DNA of 24,659 bases from an uncultured Oribacterium sp. (GTDB taxonomy: Bacteria; Bacillota; Clostridia; Lachnospirales; Lachnospiraceae), in contig CALAOB010000091.1 of NCBI GenBank assembly GCA_937927445.1, positions 1-24,659 on the forward strand. Reading direction: 5' to 3'. The notes beneath the pieces were generated by a model. That model ran no database searches. It was not told where the DNA came from and saw only the letters and a list, made by a program, of their open reading frames with translations. The position numbers were made by a program, and so were the translations under genes. Position 1 is the first letter of the stretch. Every line of letters starts with the position of its first letter. Below are positions 8,601 to 16,552 of this stretch, piece after piece.

Positions 8601-9203
8601 GTCTACATACTCCCAGTCAACCATATCTCTGAGATCTTCGTAATCCCACTCCTCGATCTTCTGGATCTCGTGAGAGGTACGGAAACCATCAAAGAAGTTA
8701 ATGAACGGAATGTGGCCCTTCAGAGCTGCAAGGTGAGCTACTGGAGTAAGGTCCATAACTTCCTGTACGGATGACTCACAGAGCATAGCAGCACCGGTCT
8801 GACGGCATGCCATAACGTCGGAGTGATCACCGAAGATGGAAAGTGCGTGAGATGCAAGTGCACGTGCAGATACATCAAATACGCCCGGAAGCTGCTCGCC
8901 GGCTACCTTGTAGATGTCCGGGATCATGAGCAGAAGACCCTGAGAAGCGGTGAAGGTTGTAGTAAGAGCACCAGCAGCAAGGGAACCGTGAACTGCACCA
9001 GCAGCACCAGCCTCAGACTGCATCTCGGTTACCTGTACGGTCTCGCCGAGAAGGTTCTTTCTGCCTTCAGTGGCCCACTCATCTACATGCTCAGGCATGA
9101 CGGATGAAGGAGTAATAGGATAGATAGCCGCAACTTCTGTAAATGCATACGATGCATGTGCAGCAGCCTGGTTACCATCCATGGTTTTCATTTTTCTTGC
9201 CAT
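5676..9203 (-). CDS. nifJ: Pyruvate:ferredoxin (flavodoxin) oxidoreductase, single-chain
   Basis: A 1175-residue cytoplasmic enzyme of typical length for single-chain POR. It oxidatively decarboxylates pyruvate with CoA to acetyl-CoA and CO2 and passes electrons to ferredoxin or flavodoxin. The N-terminal domain holds the pyruvate-binding loop YPITPSSVMPEH (from residue 28). The ferredoxin domain carries two 4Fe-4S motifs, C694/C697/C700/C704 and C748/C751/C754/C758. The thiamine-diphosphate domain has CPGCGETPYAK with C819 and C822, a further Cys at 847, GDGWAYDIG (967-975), EVYSNTGGQSSKSTP, and a late Cys in APCINHG that would complete the proximal cluster. The start is fixed by AGGAGG seven bases upstream. 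It is monocistronic, with its own promoter and 3' hairpin. It feeds Pta-AckA and, through ferredoxin, hydrogenase or Rnf systems outside the window. Confidence 0.98.
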   Translation of the reverse strand: MARKMKTMDGNQAAAHASYAFTEVAAIYPITPSSVMPEHVDEWATEGRKNLLGETVQVTEMQSEAGAAGAVHGSLAAGALTTTFTASQGLLLMIPDIYKVAGEQLPGVFDVSARALASHALSIFGDHSDVMACRQTGAAMLCESSVQEVMDLTPVAHLAALKGHIPFINFFDGFRTSHEIQKIEEWDYEDLRDMVDWEYVDEFRAKALNPNHPVERGSAQNPDIFFQAREASNPYYDALPAIVQEYMDKVNAKIGTDYKLFNYYGAADADHVIVAMGSVNDTIEETIDYLAKQGQKVGVVKVRLYRPFSKDAFVKALPATTKVISVLDRTKEPGSIGEPLYLDVVAALQGTEFANCTILSGRYGLGSKDTTPSQIVAVYNNVDKKRFTIGIDDDVTHLSLPAGPALVTTPEGTVNCKFWGLGADGTVGANKNSIKIIGDNTDMYAQAYFDYDSKKSGGVTMSHLRFGKKPIKSTYLIHRANFVACHNPAYMTKFNMVQELVDGGTFLLNCVWNKDEIAEHIPGQVKKYMYDHKINFYIINGVKIGIETGMGPTRINTILQSAFFTLTGIIPKEEANKLMKDAAQKTYGRKGEDVVKKNWAAIDAGANAFEKIEIPEDWANAQDEGLEFKDKTEGTKDVLDFVNNIQNKVSAQEGNSLPVSAFNAYVDGTTPSGTSAYEKRGIAVNVPQWNPDNCIQCNFCSYVCPHGAIRPFAFTADEAANAPEGMLTKAMTGMPDYKFGIQVSVLDCTGCGSCANVCPGMKGEKALEMKPIAEELDRQKFFDYAVKLPEKDDVVAKFKETTVKGSQFKKPLLEYSGACPGCGETPYAKLITQLFGDRMYIANATGCSSIWGNSSPSTPYTVNAKGQGPAWDNSLFEDNAEFGYGMLLAQNAIRTRLKKEVEELAEKDASVKDVAQEWLDTFGVGATNGAATEKLVAALADKTDDLSKDLVKNKDFLAKKSQWIFGGDGWAYDIGFGGLDHVLASGKDINVMVFDTEVYSNTGGQSSKSTPTGAVAQFAAGGKETGKKDLPGIAMSYGYVYVAHINMGGDMQQTVKAIAEAEAYPGPSLIIAYAPCINHGIKKGMAKAMTEEKLALQTGYWNNFRYNPLGGDKKFTLDSKEPDFTGYQDFLKGEVRYLSLGLKNPERAKALDEKNQAESQARYEHLKKLIDLYNN

Positions 9204-9256
9204 AAGAATTCCTCCTGAAAAAATGAACTACCACATGAATGCGGTTGTTATATGTA

Positions 9257-9271
9257 CCCACCCATGGTGGG
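9257..9271 (-). other. Hairpin at the 5' end of the nifJ leader
   Basis: CCCACC-CAT-GGTGGG forms a 6-bp GC-rich stem about 13 bases into the predicted transcript. A stem near the 5' end often stabilises abundant mRNAs, which would suit a major fermentative enzyme. That role is inference. Confidence 0.45.
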
Positions 9272-9289
9272 ATATCATACTCGATAAGA

Positions 9290-9317
9290 ATTATAACATT
9301 TCCTACTTGAAATGCAA
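9290..9317 (-). promoter_or_regulatory. Promoter of nifJ
   Basis: On the minus strand TTGCAT (9312-9317) and TATAAT (9290-9295) are separated by 16 bases. The start falls near 9284, leaving a leader of about 80 nt with a 5' hairpin and an AGGAGG site. No Rex-type inverted repeat was recognised here. Confidence 0.65.
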
Positions 9318-9424
9318 AACAAAAACGGGTCCGTACAAAATAAAATACAAGGAAATGCACAAAAAGCTGATATCCTAGCATTTTGCTATAGTATATATTG
9401 TACAGGCACTTGCCCCAGGTACAG

Positions 9425-9457
9425 AAAAAGAGCAGTTGCACACAACTGCAGCTGCTC
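9425..9457 (-). terminator. Terminator of the VanW-domain gene
   Basis: On the minus strand GCAGTTG-TGTG-CAACTGC is followed directly by TCTTTTT; the bases flanking the stem (AGAGCAG/CTGCTCT) allow an alternative longer pairing. It lies about 20 bases after the stop codon, as expected of an intrinsic terminator. Confidence 0.75.
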
Positions 9458-9475
9458 TCTTCTTACGATATTTTC

Positions 9476-11587
9476 TTACGGGCCATCCTGGATGATGTCA
9501 TCGCTGTCCGGGGCCTCGATGACCTCATGATTCGAGCCCGTTTCCGGGGTCGGTGCCTCCGGCTTCTTCGCGGTCTCGGCCGGACTCGTCTCCGGGGTCG
9601 GCGCAGTCTTCGTTTCGGTCGTCGACTTCGTCTCGTCCGTGGACGGCTTCGGTCCATTCTCGGCTACCGTGGATTCTGCCGCGCTGCCACTCTCCGCTGT
9701 CGACTCTCCGCTCTCTGCGATCGAGGACTCGGCGGTGGATTCCGTCGTGCCCGGTGCATACTGCTTCGGTGTATGTCCGCTGTAATGGGCGGTATGATCC
9801 TTGACCTTCTCGGTCGTTCCGTCGGCATTATGGATCACCTTATACGCCTGCCACTCGGAACCGGCCGAGCCGGCAGACTCCGAACCCTCCTCCGGAGTGA
9901 TGATCTTCGGTGCCGGTACCGGAAGGTCTGCGGTCTTCTCACAGACGAGCTCCCAGCTCTCGCCCTTCGGGAGCACACGGACACCATAGATCTGAACGGT
10001 ACAGGTCTGGTCCTCATACCATGCACGGATACCGATGGCGTGATCCGAGTTGTTGATGAACTGATAGTCCGGACCCGGCCAGGAAACCGTCGCATCGGCA
10101 CCCGGTGTGACATAGGTCGGTGCGAAGGTATGGGAACGACGATAGGTCGTCGTGAGACCCGAACGGAAGACGGCATTATAGAGGGTCGAGGAAACCTGGC
10201 AGACGCCGCCGCCGACCTCCTGCACGACCTCACCGTTATTATACGCGCCGGCTGCACCATAGCCCTTCGCCTCGGTACGCTGACCGACCGTCTTATTAAA
10301 GGAGAACTCCTCGCCCGGCTGAAGTACGGTGCCATTGATGGCTGCCGCTGCCAGCTTTACGTTCTTATTACGGGTCGCGTTGCTCGTGGTCTTCGTCGTG
10401 AAGCTGCCGATCGTGCCATACAGGTCCTTGATGGAGGAATCGGATGCGGAGATCTTCTCACCCTCGCACTCGATGCTCGCGTCATAGACATGCTGCCCGA
10501 TGGACGCCATCACCTTCTGCGCGGTCGCCTCTGCGTTGACCGCATAACCTGCGACCGAGCCACCGAAAACGAACTCGCCGCTCTCCTTATCGTAGCTCGT
10601 GATGTCGCCGTTCTTCGGGCTCATCTTCCAGATGATGGCAAGCTGCTTCATGTAGTCCGAAATCTGCGCACTCATATCCGGAAGTTCCAGTGTATAGCGG
10701 AGGGCTGCACTCGTCGTGTCCTCGGTCTCACTCTCCGCTTCCGAAGCGTCCGTGCTCTTCTCTGCTTCGCCCGACGTCTCACTGTCGGCAGACGCCGATG
10801 CAGATTCTTCCGCGATCTTCGTCGCATAGTCCGTGAAGATCTGCTCGACCAGCGTATCCACCTGCTCGCCGATGAGATCCGGGATGGCGAAGCTCTTCGC
10901 CTCCGGACGGATCGTCACGCTGGCGTACGGATTATCGACGGCCACCGTCTGCACGGAGCCATCATTGTCGCTCTCTCCGGACGCACTGCTCGGCTCGGTT
11001 TCCTTCACCTGATCATAGACCGAAAGATCCGGCATCTTGAAGCTGTCGATGGACGGGTTCGCGTTCTTCACCACGAGGTTCCAGCTGTAGGCATCGTGGA
11101 TGGCCTGCTTCACCGCCTCACGGTTCATACCATTGAGATTCAGACTCTTCGCCTCCGGTGAAAGCGCGCTGAGGTCGAGGGTGATGTCCTTATGGATGGT
11201 ATCGGTATGCGTATACAGGACATTCTGCGTCGTCTCCTCTGCCACCGCCGAGGATTCGTGCATCGCACCGCCGCCGATAAATCCGCCACGAACGGCAAAC
11301 ACGAGTCCGCCGCCCACGATCAGAAACAGGAGCACCGCGCCGAGCACAAGCTTCATGTTCGGGCCGTCCTGCGGCTTCCGTCCATGATTCCCACTGCGCC
11401 GCGTGCTGCCCGCATAGCCGCGACCGCCCGTAGACGACGCACGCGCGCCTGTATAGCCGGAGCGACTGCTGCGGCTGCCCACACCACTCCTGCTGTGGCT
11501 GCCCATCGCCGCACCCCGCGCATGGGACTGTCCCCGTGCCCGGGACTGTCCTCTGGATCTGTCTGAATAATCGAAATCGTCTCTCAT
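9476..11587 (-). CDS. VanW family membrane-anchored protein
   Basis: A 703-residue protein. Residues 1-77 are a cytoplasmic Arg/Ser/Gly-rich tail with RGQS-type repeats. One membrane segment (about 78-99, MKLVLGAVLLFLIVGGGLVF) is followed by an extracellular portion. That portion has a peptidoglycan-binding-like region (about 120-390) interrupted by an acidic Ser/Glu/Ala insert, and then a VanW domain (about 392-537). VanW hallmarks are LQPGEEFSFNKTVGQRTEAKGY, the VGGGVCQVSSTLYNA core and a late YQFINNSDHAIGI. The last ~115 residues are a disordered Ser/Thr/Glu/Pro-rich tail. VanW proteins are cell-surface proteins whose biochemical role is unsettled; this sequence does not imply vancomycin resistance and no van cluster is nearby. 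I chose ATG 11587 because AGGGAG precedes it at 6-base spacing; an ATG 13 codons upstream lacks one. Confidence 0.85.
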   Translation of the reverse strand: MRDDFDYSDRSRGQSRARGQSHARGAAMGSHSRSGVGSRSSRSGYTGARASSTGGRGYAGSTRRSGNHGRKPQDGPNMKLVLGAVLLFLIVGGGLVFAVRGGFIGGGAMHESSAVAEETTQNVLYTHTDTIHKDITLDLSALSPEAKSLNLNGMNREAVKQAIHDAYSWNLVVKNANPSIDSFKMPDLSVYDQVKETEPSSASGESDNDGSVQTVAVDNPYASVTIRPEAKSFAIPDLIGEQVDTLVEQIFTDYATKIAEESASASADSETSGEAEKSTDASEAESETEDTTSAALRYTLELPDMSAQISDYMKQLAIIWKMSPKNGDITSYDKESGEFVFGGSVAGYAVNAEATAQKVMASIGQHVYDASIECEGEKISASDSSIKDLYGTIGSFTTKTTSNATRNKNVKLAAAAINGTVLQPGEEFSFNKTVGQRTEAKGYGAAGAYNNGEVVQEVGGGVCQVSSTLYNAVFRSGLTTTYRRSHTFAPTYVTPGADATVSWPGPDYQFINNSDHAIGIRAWYEDQTCTVQIYGVRVLPKGESWELVCEKTADLPVPAPKIITPEEGSESAGSAGSEWQAYKVIHNADGTTEKVKDHTAHYSGHTPKQYAPGTTESTAESSIAESGESTAESGSAAESTVAENGPKPSTDETKSTTETKTAPTPETSPAETAKKPEAPTPETGSNHEVIEAPDSDDIIQDGP

Positions 11588-11742
11588 ATATAACTCCCTA
11601 AAAGCAGATCGCCTGAAATCATCCAACTCTATCTTTCAGAAAGCGCGTTCCCATGGAAATTCACCCGAAAATCCCCGCGTTTTCCTTTGATTTTTCACAT
11701 TTTCGTCCTTTTCACCGCGCCTTTCCGAACTTAAGGGTCAAG

Positions 11743-11768
11743 AAAAAAGCGCCGCCCGAAGACGACGC
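11743..11768 (-). terminator. Terminator of uvrC with a UUCG tetraloop
   Basis: On the minus strand GCGTCGTC-TTCG-GGCGGCGC forms an 8-bp stem with two G.U pairs, closed by the very stable C(UUCG)G tetraloop and followed by six T. It lies about 145 bases beyond the uvrC stop, leaving an unusually long 3' untranslated stretch (11769-11914) in which I see no gene. Confidence 0.8.
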
Positions 11769-11914
11769 CTATAATCTTAACAGGATTTCGAATCTTTGTA
11801 CATGAGAGAAGCCGCGAAATACATGACGAATTTTTTACAGTTTTGTGAAGGCTTTCTTGTAATTTTTCGTACTCGCCGACGCTGCGCTTTTCTCCGATGC
11901 CGGAGGCTGCGATT

Positions 11915-13843
11915 TCACGGCTTTTCTTCGATGCCGGCGCGCCAGGTGCCGACCGCGGTTTCGGGATTCCGGTGGAAGAAATCATACACCTGCCGTGCGG
12001 AGTACTCGTCCATCGACGGGCAGGCCCGGAGCTCATCGAGCCCGGCCACGCGGATATGGTCAATGTCTCCGAAGCGCCGCATGAGTGCCTTTTTCCGTAC
12101 TTCACCGATGCCCTTGATGTCGTCCAGCAGCGAGCGGATCTGCTTCTGATCCCGCAGGGAGCGATGGTAGCTGATGGCGAAGCGGTGCACCTCGTCCTGG
12201 ATGCGTGTCAGGAGTTTGAAGGCCTCGCTGTTCTCCGCGATCGGCAGCTCCTCGTTCTGGTACAGCAGCGCCCGCGTCCGGTGGTGGTCATCCTTCACCA
12301 TACCGACGACCGTGATGCTCGTGATGCCGAGCGACTGCAGTACCTCCTCGCAGACATTGACCTGTCCCTTCCCACCATCCATACAGATGAGGTCCGGGAA
12401 GTTCGAGAAGGAGCCGAGCCTGTCATCCTTGCCGGCCTGCGCGTTCGCCTGCATCTCCGAGAGGCCATGCTCGAAGCGGCGCGTCAGCATTTCACGCATC
12501 GAACGGACGTCATCCGGCCCCTGGACGGACTGGATGCGGAACTTGCGGTAGTCGTTGTTCTTCGGCCGGCCGTTCTGGTAGACGACCATGGAGCCGACAT
12601 TGAGCGCGCCCATCGTGTTCGAGATATCGTAGGATTCGATGCGAAGCGGCAGATTCGGCAGTCTGATCAGCTGCTGCAGCTCCTCGAGGGCCCGGGCATT
12701 CTTCACATCCTGCTCGCGGTACTGCTGACGATAGCGGTTCATGAGGATGCCGGCGTTCGTGATGGCGAGCTCGACGAGCTTCTCCTTCTTGCCGATCTGC
12801 GGGGTCACGATGTACACGCGCTTCCCCTTCTCCCGGCTCAGCCACTGCTCCAGCACTACCTTCTCCTCGAGCTCCGTCTGCACGAAGATCTCGCGCGGCA
12901 CGAACGGGGTGCCATCGTAGTACTGCTCGATGAAGTTCGTCAGGATGCTCTCGTCCGTTTCCTCGGGGTCAATGTCAATGAACTGGTGGTCACGGCCGAT
13001 GATCTTCCCATCGCGGACGAAAAAGATCTGGACGATGCAGTCCGCGAAGGAACGGCGCATGCCGATGATGTCGCGGTCCTCGGCGTCGTAAGCCACGATC
13101 TTCTGCCGGTTCTGAATCGCCTCGATTGCCCGGATCAGATCCCGCATCTCGAGTGCCGTCTCGAAATCGAGATTATCCGACGCGCGCTGCATGCGGCGGG
13201 TCAGCTCCTTCACGATATCCTCGTACTTTCCGTTCAGGAAATCGATGGCCCGGTCCACCTGCAGCTTATAGTCTGCCTGCGACTGCTTCCCGATGCACGG
13301 CCCGTCGCACTGGTGGATGTCATAGTACATGCACTTGTTTGCAAGCGGCGCATCCTCCGTAAACGACTTGTTGCAATTCCGGATATGGAAGGTCTTCCGG
13401 ATGAGCTCGATGACCTCATTGACCTGATCGTTCGACGCGTATGGGCCGAAGTAGCGGGCCCGGTCCTGATACTGCTTCCGCACCTTCAGGATCCGCGGGT
13501 AGAGCTCGTTCGTCACCTTGATGTACGGATAGGTCTTGTCATCCTTCAGCAGGGTGTTGTAGCGCGGCTTATGCTCCTTGATGAGATTATTCTCGAGCAT
13601 CAGCGCCTCGAGCTCCGAGTCGACGACGATGTACTCGAAGCGCTCCACCAGATGCACCATCTGCTGGATCTTCACGGATTTCTTATAGGATTTCTGGAAG
13701 TACTGCTTGACGCGGTTTTTCAGCACCTTCGCCTTGCCGACATAGATGATCTCATCCTTCGGGCCGTGCATGATATAGACGCCCGGGAGCGCCGGCAGCT
13801 TCTGGAGCTCCTCACCGATATTAAATTTCGTATTGTCTCTCAT
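11915..13843 (-). CDS. uvrC: Excinuclease ABC subunit C
   Basis: A 642-residue nucleotide-excision-repair nuclease that makes both incisions around a lesion located by UvrA and UvrB. The N-terminal GIY-YIG domain is visible as LPALPGVYIMHG followed by IIYVGKAKVLKNRVKQYF. A UVR motif that contacts UvrB lies mid-protein (VKELTRRMQRASDNLDFETALEMRD). The RNase H-like second nuclease region includes IESYDISNTMGALNVGSMVV and DLICMDGGKGQVN, and helix-hairpin-helix residues (DDIKGIGEVRKKALMRRFG) close the protein. The frame stays open 40 codons further upstream, but homology begins at MRDNTKFNIGEEL, so I start at 13843. The ribosome binding site there is weak (a distant GAGG). It lies downstream of leuS behind the leuS terminator. 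I could not identify its promoter. Confidence 0.96.
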   Translation of the reverse strand: MRDNTKFNIGEELQKLPALPGVYIMHGPKDEIIYVGKAKVLKNRVKQYFQKSYKKSVKIQQMVHLVERFEYIVVDSELEALMLENNLIKEHKPRYNTLLKDDKTYPYIKVTNELYPRILKVRKQYQDRARYFGPYASNDQVNEVIELIRKTFHIRNCNKSFTEDAPLANKCMYYDIHQCDGPCIGKQSQADYKLQVDRAIDFLNGKYEDIVKELTRRMQRASDNLDFETALEMRDLIRAIEAIQNRQKIVAYDAEDRDIIGMRRSFADCIVQIFFVRDGKIIGRDHQFIDIDPEETDESILTNFIEQYYDGTPFVPREIFVQTELEEKVVLEQWLSREKGKRVYIVTPQIGKKEKLVELAITNAGILMNRYRQQYREQDVKNARALEELQQLIRLPNLPLRIESYDISNTMGALNVGSMVVYQNGRPKNNDYRKFRIQSVQGPDDVRSMREMLTRRFEHGLSEMQANAQAGKDDRLGSFSNFPDLICMDGGKGQVNVCEEVLQSLGITSITVVGMVKDDHHRTRALLYQNEELPIAENSEAFKLLTRIQDEVHRFAISYHRSLRDQKQIRSLLDDIKGIGEVRKKALMRRFGDIDHIRVAGLDELRACPSMDEYSARQVYDFFHRNPETAVGTWRAGIEEKP

Positions 13844-13931
13844 CGCTTTCTGTGCCTCGCCGCTTCGGGGCCAATGTCTGCATCCGGCACGTATGTACCG
13901 ATCCTTACTGTTTTTTCTCTTCTTCAGATGT

Positions 13932-13970
13932 GAAAAACCGGCAGACCCGCCCAGCGGGCCCACCGGCCAT
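13932..13970 (-). terminator. Terminator of leuS
   Basis: On the minus strand CCGG-TGG-GCCCGC-TGG-GCGGGT-CTG-CCGG forms a GC-rich stem followed by TTTTT. It begins about 45 bases after the leuS stop. Confidence 0.7.
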
Positions 13971-14011
13971 GTTTCTATCGTTTATGAAATACGCTGTGTC
14001 GTGGATTCAGC

Positions 14012-16429
14012 TCACTTTACAACGAAGTTCAGGATCTTTCCAGGAACGAAGATCACCTTCACGATGTTCTTGCCCTCGAAGTACTTGTTCACCTGCTCGT
14101 TCGCCTTTGCAGCGGCGACCGCGTCATCCTGCGTCGCCTCTGCCGGAATGTCGATGTTGCCACGCACCTTACCGTTGATCTGGACACCCATGTTGATGAC
14201 GGCATCCTTCGTCTTCGCCTCGTCGTACTCCGGCCATGCGCTCAGGGTCAGGAGGCCCTCGCCGCCGACGTTCTCATAGATTTCCTCTGTGAGATGCGGT
14301 GCAAACGGATGGAGGAGCTTGATGAAGGTGATGAGGTCATCACGGGTGATCGCACCGGCCTTCGTGTAGTCGTTGATGAGGGTCATCAGCGCAGCGATCG
14401 CGGTGTTGAACTTCATACGCTCGATATCCTCGGAGACCTTCTTGATGGTCTTGTGGGTCTTCGACTCGAGGCTCGGATCCTCCTTCTCGAGGGTCGCGAT
14501 GTCGGTGAGGCCAGCGACACGATCCAGGAAACGCTTCACGCCACGTACACCCTCCTCGCTCCATGGCGCAGCGGCGGTGTAGTCACTCATGAAGAGCACA
14601 TAGGTACGAAGGGTATCCGCACCGTAGAGGTCCACGATGTTCAGCGGGTCGATGACATTGCCCTTTGACTTCGACATCTTCTCGCCATCCGGACCGAGGA
14701 TGAGGCCCTGGTAGGTACGCTTCGCATATGGCTCCGGTGTCGGCACCTCCTTGATGTCATAGAGGAACTGATGCCAGAATCTCGAGTACAGAAGGTGACG
14801 CGTTACGTGCTCCATACCACCGTTGTAGTGGTCAACCGGCATCCAGTACTTGAGCTTATCCGGATCCGCGAAGGCCTTATCGTTGTTCGGATCGCAGAAA
14901 CGGAGGAAGTACCAGGAGGAACCGGCCCACTGTGGCATGGTATCGGTCTCGCGCTTCGCCGCACCGCCGCACTTCGGACAGGTGCAGTTTACGAAGCTGT
15001 CAATCTTCGCCAGCGGGGACTGTCCATCGGTACCCGGCTCGAAGTTCTCGACATCCGGAAGGGTCAGCGGAAGCTCCTCCTCCGGAACAGTAACCGTACC
15101 ACAGTTCGGGCAGTGAATGAGCGGAATCGGCTCACCCCAGTAACGCTGACGGTTGAACGCCCAGTCCTTCATCTTATACTGTACACCCTCGTGACCGATG
15201 CCACGCTCGGTGAGGACCTCCAGCATCTTATGGATGGAATCCTTCTTGTTGGTGAAGCCATCGAGGAAGCCGGAGTTCACCATCTCGCCGTCGCCGGTGT
15301 AGGCCTCCTTCGAGATATCGCCACCCTTGATGACCTCGACGATATCGACGCCGAACTTCTTTGCGAAGTCGTAGTCACGCTGATCGTGTGCCGGAACAGC
15401 CATGATCGCGCCGGTACCGTAGCCCATCATGACATAGTCGGCGATGAAGATCGGGATCTGCTTGCCGGTGATCGGGTTGATCGCGGACAGTCCCTCGATG
15501 CGTACGCCGGTTTTCTCCTTCACGAGCTGTGTACGCTGGAACTCGGTCTTCTTCGCAGCCTCCTCACGGTAGTTCATGACCGCATCCCAGTTCGTGATCT
15601 GGTCCTTATACTTATCGAGTGTCGGATGCTCCGGAGCGACGACCATGAAGGTAACGCCGTAGAGGGTATCACAACGGGTGGTATAGATCTCGAGCTTGTC
15701 GTCGACGGCCTTTCCTGCCTGATCGGCGAGCTCGAAGTTGACGAACGCACCGGTGCTGCGGCCGATCCAGGAAACCTGCTGCTGCTTGATGGACTCCGGA
15801 TAATCGACATCATCGAGTCCCTTCAGGAGACGGTCTGCATACTGGGTGATGCGGAGATACCATACGTCCTTCGAAAGCTGTACGACATCGCTGTGGCAGA
15901 TGTCGCACTTGCCGCCCTGGGAGTCCTCGTTCGAGAGCACGACCTTGCAGTGCGGGCAGTAGTTGACGAGGGTCTTCGCACGGAATACGAGATTATGCTC
16001 ATAGAGCTTCTCAAAGATCCACTGGGTCCACTTATAGTAATCCTCGTGGGAGGTTGCGATCTCGCGGCTCCAGTCGAAGGAGAAGCCGACCTTCTCCATC
16101 TGATCCTTGAAGTGCTGGATGTTCTTCTCCGTGATGATGTGCGGGTGGGTGTTGGTCTTGATGGCGTAGTTCTCTGCCGGCAGTCCGAAGGAGTCGAAGC
16201 CCATCGGGAAGAGGACGTTGTAGCCCTGCATTCTGCGCTTACGTGAGAGCACCTCGACGGAGGAGTATGCCTTGATATGACCGACGTGCATGCCGGCACC
16301 CGACGGGTATGGGAACTCGACGAGTCCGTACCACTTCGGCTTCTCGCTGAAGTCTACCGCCTTGAAGGCCTGGGCCTCTTCCCACTTCGCCTGCCACTTC
16401 GGTTCGATCTTTTTAAAATTATACTTCAT
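14012..16429 (-). CDS. leuS: Leucyl-tRNA synthetase
   Basis: An 805-residue class I aminoacyl-tRNA synthetase of normal bacterial length that charges tRNA-Leu. The HIGH signature appears as HVGH (residues 48-51, within YPSGAGMHVGHIKAYSS) and the KMSKS loop as EKMSKSKGN (around residue 585). Between them sits the CP1 editing domain with GYGTGAIMAVPAHDQRDYDFA, plus Zn-type Cys pairs (CPHCKVVLS...CDICH and CPNCG...CPKCG). The open frame extends 52 codons upstream into the spacer, but family homology starts at MKYNFKKIEPKW, preceded by AAGGGG nine bases away. The leader from the likely promoter is only about 50 nt, so no T-box riboswitch is present, unlike many Firmicute aminoacyl-tRNA synthetase genes. 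Confidence 0.98.
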   Translation of the reverse strand: MKYNFKKIEPKWQAKWEEAQAFKAVDFSEKPKWYGLVEFPYPSGAGMHVGHIKAYSSVEVLSRKRRMQGYNVLFPMGFDSFGLPAENYAIKTNTHPHIITEKNIQHFKDQMEKVGFSFDWSREIATSHEDYYKWTQWIFEKLYEHNLVFRAKTLVNYCPHCKVVLSNEDSQGGKCDICHSDVVQLSKDVWYLRITQYADRLLKGLDDVDYPESIKQQQVSWIGRSTGAFVNFELADQAGKAVDDKLEIYTTRCDTLYGVTFMVVAPEHPTLDKYKDQITNWDAVMNYREEAAKKTEFQRTQLVKEKTGVRIEGLSAINPITGKQIPIFIADYVMMGYGTGAIMAVPAHDQRDYDFAKKFGVDIVEVIKGGDISKEAYTGDGEMVNSGFLDGFTNKKDSIHKMLEVLTERGIGHEGVQYKMKDWAFNRQRYWGEPIPLIHCPNCGTVTVPEEELPLTLPDVENFEPGTDGQSPLAKIDSFVNCTCPKCGGAAKRETDTMPQWAGSSWYFLRFCDPNNDKAFADPDKLKYWMPVDHYNGGMEHVTRHLLYSRFWHQFLYDIKEVPTPEPYAKRTYQGLILGPDGEKMSKSKGNVIDPLNIVDLYGADTLRTYVLFMSDYTAAAPWSEEGVRGVKRFLDRVAGLTDIATLEKEDPSLESKTHKTIKKVSEDIERMKFNTAIAALMTLINDYTKAGAITRDDLITFIKLLHPFAPHLTEEIYENVGGEGLLTLSAWPEYDEAKTKDAVINMGVQINGKVRGNIDIPAEATQDDAVAAAKANEQVNKYFEGKNIVKVIFVPGKILNFVVK

Positions 16430-16480
16430 AATCTGTATCCCCTTGTGATTCAGTTTTTTATGATTATTCAACAAACTCTG

Positions 16481-16509
16481 ATTATAACAGAAACTTCGGC
16501 CGCTTGAAA
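16481..16509 (-). promoter_or_regulatory. Probable promoter of leuS
   Basis: A clear minus-strand TATAAT lies at 16481-16486. The -35 region about 17 bases upstream (TTTCAA) is a poor match. A 12-bp perfect palindrome, AAAGAGCTCTTT, overlaps the -35 region and could be an operator, though AT-rich palindromes of this size can occur by chance. Confidence 0.45.
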
Positions 16510-16552
16510 GAGCTCTTTTATAACGTATCATCATATCAATGATAATCTGAGT

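Noticed and set aside
9204..9475. Rex or other redox-regulator site upstream of nifJ
   Set aside because: No TTGTTAA-type inverted repeat or other known operator was recognisable.
9398..11161. Long plus-strand open frame opposite the VanW gene (587 codons)
   Set aside because: It is Arg/Leu-rich with no recognisable domain and lies entirely antisense to a gene with a clear VanW domain, membrane segment, ribosome binding site and terminator; it is a GC-bias shadow.
9476..11587. Vancomycin-resistance function for the VanW gene
   Set aside because: VanW domains are widespread in surface proteins of Clostridia, and no vanHAX or vanRS genes are nearby.
11897..13933. Long plus-strand open frame opposite uvrC (678 codons)
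   Set aside because: Its composition is Leu/Asp/His/Val-rich without motifs and it mirrors uvrC, which has complete UvrC domain structure.
13844..13963. N-terminal extension of uvrC by 40 codons
   Set aside because: Family homology starts at MRDNTKF; the extension crosses the leuS terminator and shared leader motif.
14771..16246. Long plus-strand open frame opposite leuS (491 codons)
   Set aside because: It is antisense to HIGH- and KMSKS-bearing leuS and shows no family features.
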